Source: Deltaproteobacteria bacterium
Lineage (GTDB): Bacteria > Desulfobacterota > Syntrophia > Syntrophales > UBA5619
Direction of reading: 5' to 3'
Length of the DNA stretch: 5,357 nucleotides
NCBI GenBank assembly: GCA_026388345.1
Contig: JAPLJY010000220.1
Span: 1-5,357, forward strand
A program made the translations under genes and the position numbers. Positions 4,849 to 5,357 of the stretch are shown one piece after another (positions within the stretch are counted from its first letter, which is position 1; each line of letters starts with the position of its first letter). The notes under the pieces were generated by a model. That model was not told the DNA's origin. It did no database searches and saw only the letters and a program-made list of their open reading frames with translations.

Positions 4849-5357
4849 GGGATGTAATCTCCAATTTTCCAAACGCCTTTTTCACGGAAAGCCGGAATCG
4901 TCTGTCTGCGGGCGGCGTTAAGCAGTGTGTTGATCGATTTCTTCCGCCTTTTTGCGAAATCGGCAAGCGAGGTTATCATCTCGCCGCGAAGATAGGCAAT
5001 TCTTTTGTGAAGCGATTCCATCAGGGCCAGTGTTACAATCTTCTCCATCGTTTTTGCATTTTTCGAATCGCGGTATTCACTGAAGGATGCATAATAAATT
5101 CGTTTCTCTTTATCCCGAATGATGATGCAAGGGAAACCCGATCGCATGAGCTGGAAATTGATGATCACACGACCCATCCTGCCGTTGCCGTCGCAAAACG
5201 GATGGACAGTTTCGAAATCAAGATGGAATTTTGCGATCTTGTCGGCAAAGTAATTATGCTGGTCTGCGGCAAATTCCCGCAGAATCGTCTCCATCATGTG
5301 CTCGACGTGTTCCGGGGCCGGAGCTATATGGGTGCCCACGCGGACATATTCGCCCAT
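4845..5357 (-). CDS. Fic domain protein, C-terminal part (N-terminus beyond the window)
   Basis: Fic enzymes transfer AMP (or another phosphate-containing group) from a nucleotide to a hydroxyl of a target protein. The canonical core HPFCDGNGRMGR is at residues 52-63 of the visible part, with catalytic His, phosphate-binding Gly-Asn-Gly-Arg and the second Arg. A flap-like strand FPCIIIRDKEKRIYY precedes the next helix. The last ~45 residues (LADFAKRRKKSINTLLNAAR then IPAFREKGVWKIGDYIP) look like a helix-turn-helix/winged-helix tail seen in this Fic group. The visible Met at 5357 is very likely internal, because about half the Fic fold and any N-terminal inhibitory helix should lie upstream, outside the window. 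A hand count gives about 48% G+C over 4861-5340, clearly below the metabolic genes. The stop overlaps the ATG of the hsdR stump, fitting an hsdM/hsdS/fic/hsdR type arrangement. Confidence 0.88.
   Translation of the reverse strand: MGEYVRVGTHIAPAPEHVEHMMETILREFAADQHNYFADKIAKFHLDFETVHPFCDGNGRMGRVIINFQLMRSGFPCIIIRDKEKRIYYASFSEYRDSKNAKTMEKIVTLALMESLHKRIAYLRGEMITSLADFAKRRKKSINTLLNAARRQTIPAFREKGVWKIGDYIP

Noticed and set aside
1..5357. CRISPR array, tRNA or rRNA genes, transposase
   Set aside because: No regularly spaced direct repeats, tRNA-like clover-leaf ends, rRNA stretches or transposase motifs were seen on either strand.

Overview
The window looks like a chromosomal piece of a GC-rich bacterium. 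Two hand-counted 60-base blocks of the metabolic genes are 65% G+C. Every confident gene is on the minus strand, so transcription runs right to left. The nickel-pincer LarA homologue, the decarboxylating 6-phosphogluconate dehydrogenase and the palindromic intergenic DNA would fit an anaerobe, perhaps a Desulfobacterota/Syntrophales-type organism. That is a guess from style, not a demonstrated taxonomic assignment.

Layout, right to left in the direction of transcription. (1) 5357-4845 is the C-terminal part of a Fic-domain protein with a canonical HPFxDGNGR motif and a helix-turn-helix-like tail; its N-terminus lies outside the window. Its stop overlaps (ATGA) the start of (2), a 48-codon frame at 4848-4702 whose first ~28 residues read like the extreme N-terminus of a type I restriction HsdR subunit and then stop resembling it. 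This is apparently the stump of a deleted hsdR. (3) 4705-3473 is a LarA-family nickel-dependent 2-hydroxyacid racemase/epimerase homologue with the whole nickel/catalytic residue pattern; its ATG overlaps the stop of the hsdR stump. (4) 3438-1987 is gnd, 6-phosphogluconate dehydrogenase. (5) 1964-870 is a PfkB-family sugar kinase closest in motifs to 2-keto-3-deoxygluconate kinases, carrying an in-frame 12-bp tandem duplication. (6) 869-570 is intergenic DNA holding two strong inverted repeats that look like a compound palindromic (REP/MITE-like) element. (7) 569-123 is a small Nudix hydrolase with an unusual Nudix box. (8) 61-93 is a strong bidirectional-type hairpin terminator.

Genes 3-5 are packed with 34- and 22-bp gaps and each has its own Shine-Dalgarno sequence, so they look like one operon. 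LarA homologues include enzymes that epimerise C2 of sugar acids such as D-gluconate. Gnd consumes 6-phosphogluconate, and KDG-kinase relatives phosphorylate six-carbon sugar acids. Together they suggest a compact route (inference): aldonate C2 epimerisation by a nickel-pincer enzyme, phosphorylation to 6-phosphogluconate, then oxidative decarboxylation to ribulose 5-phosphate. The operon sits directly behind the remains of a restriction-modification/Fic locus with translational-coupling overlaps and no obvious promoter of its own, so it may be read from the upstream hsd/fic transcript.
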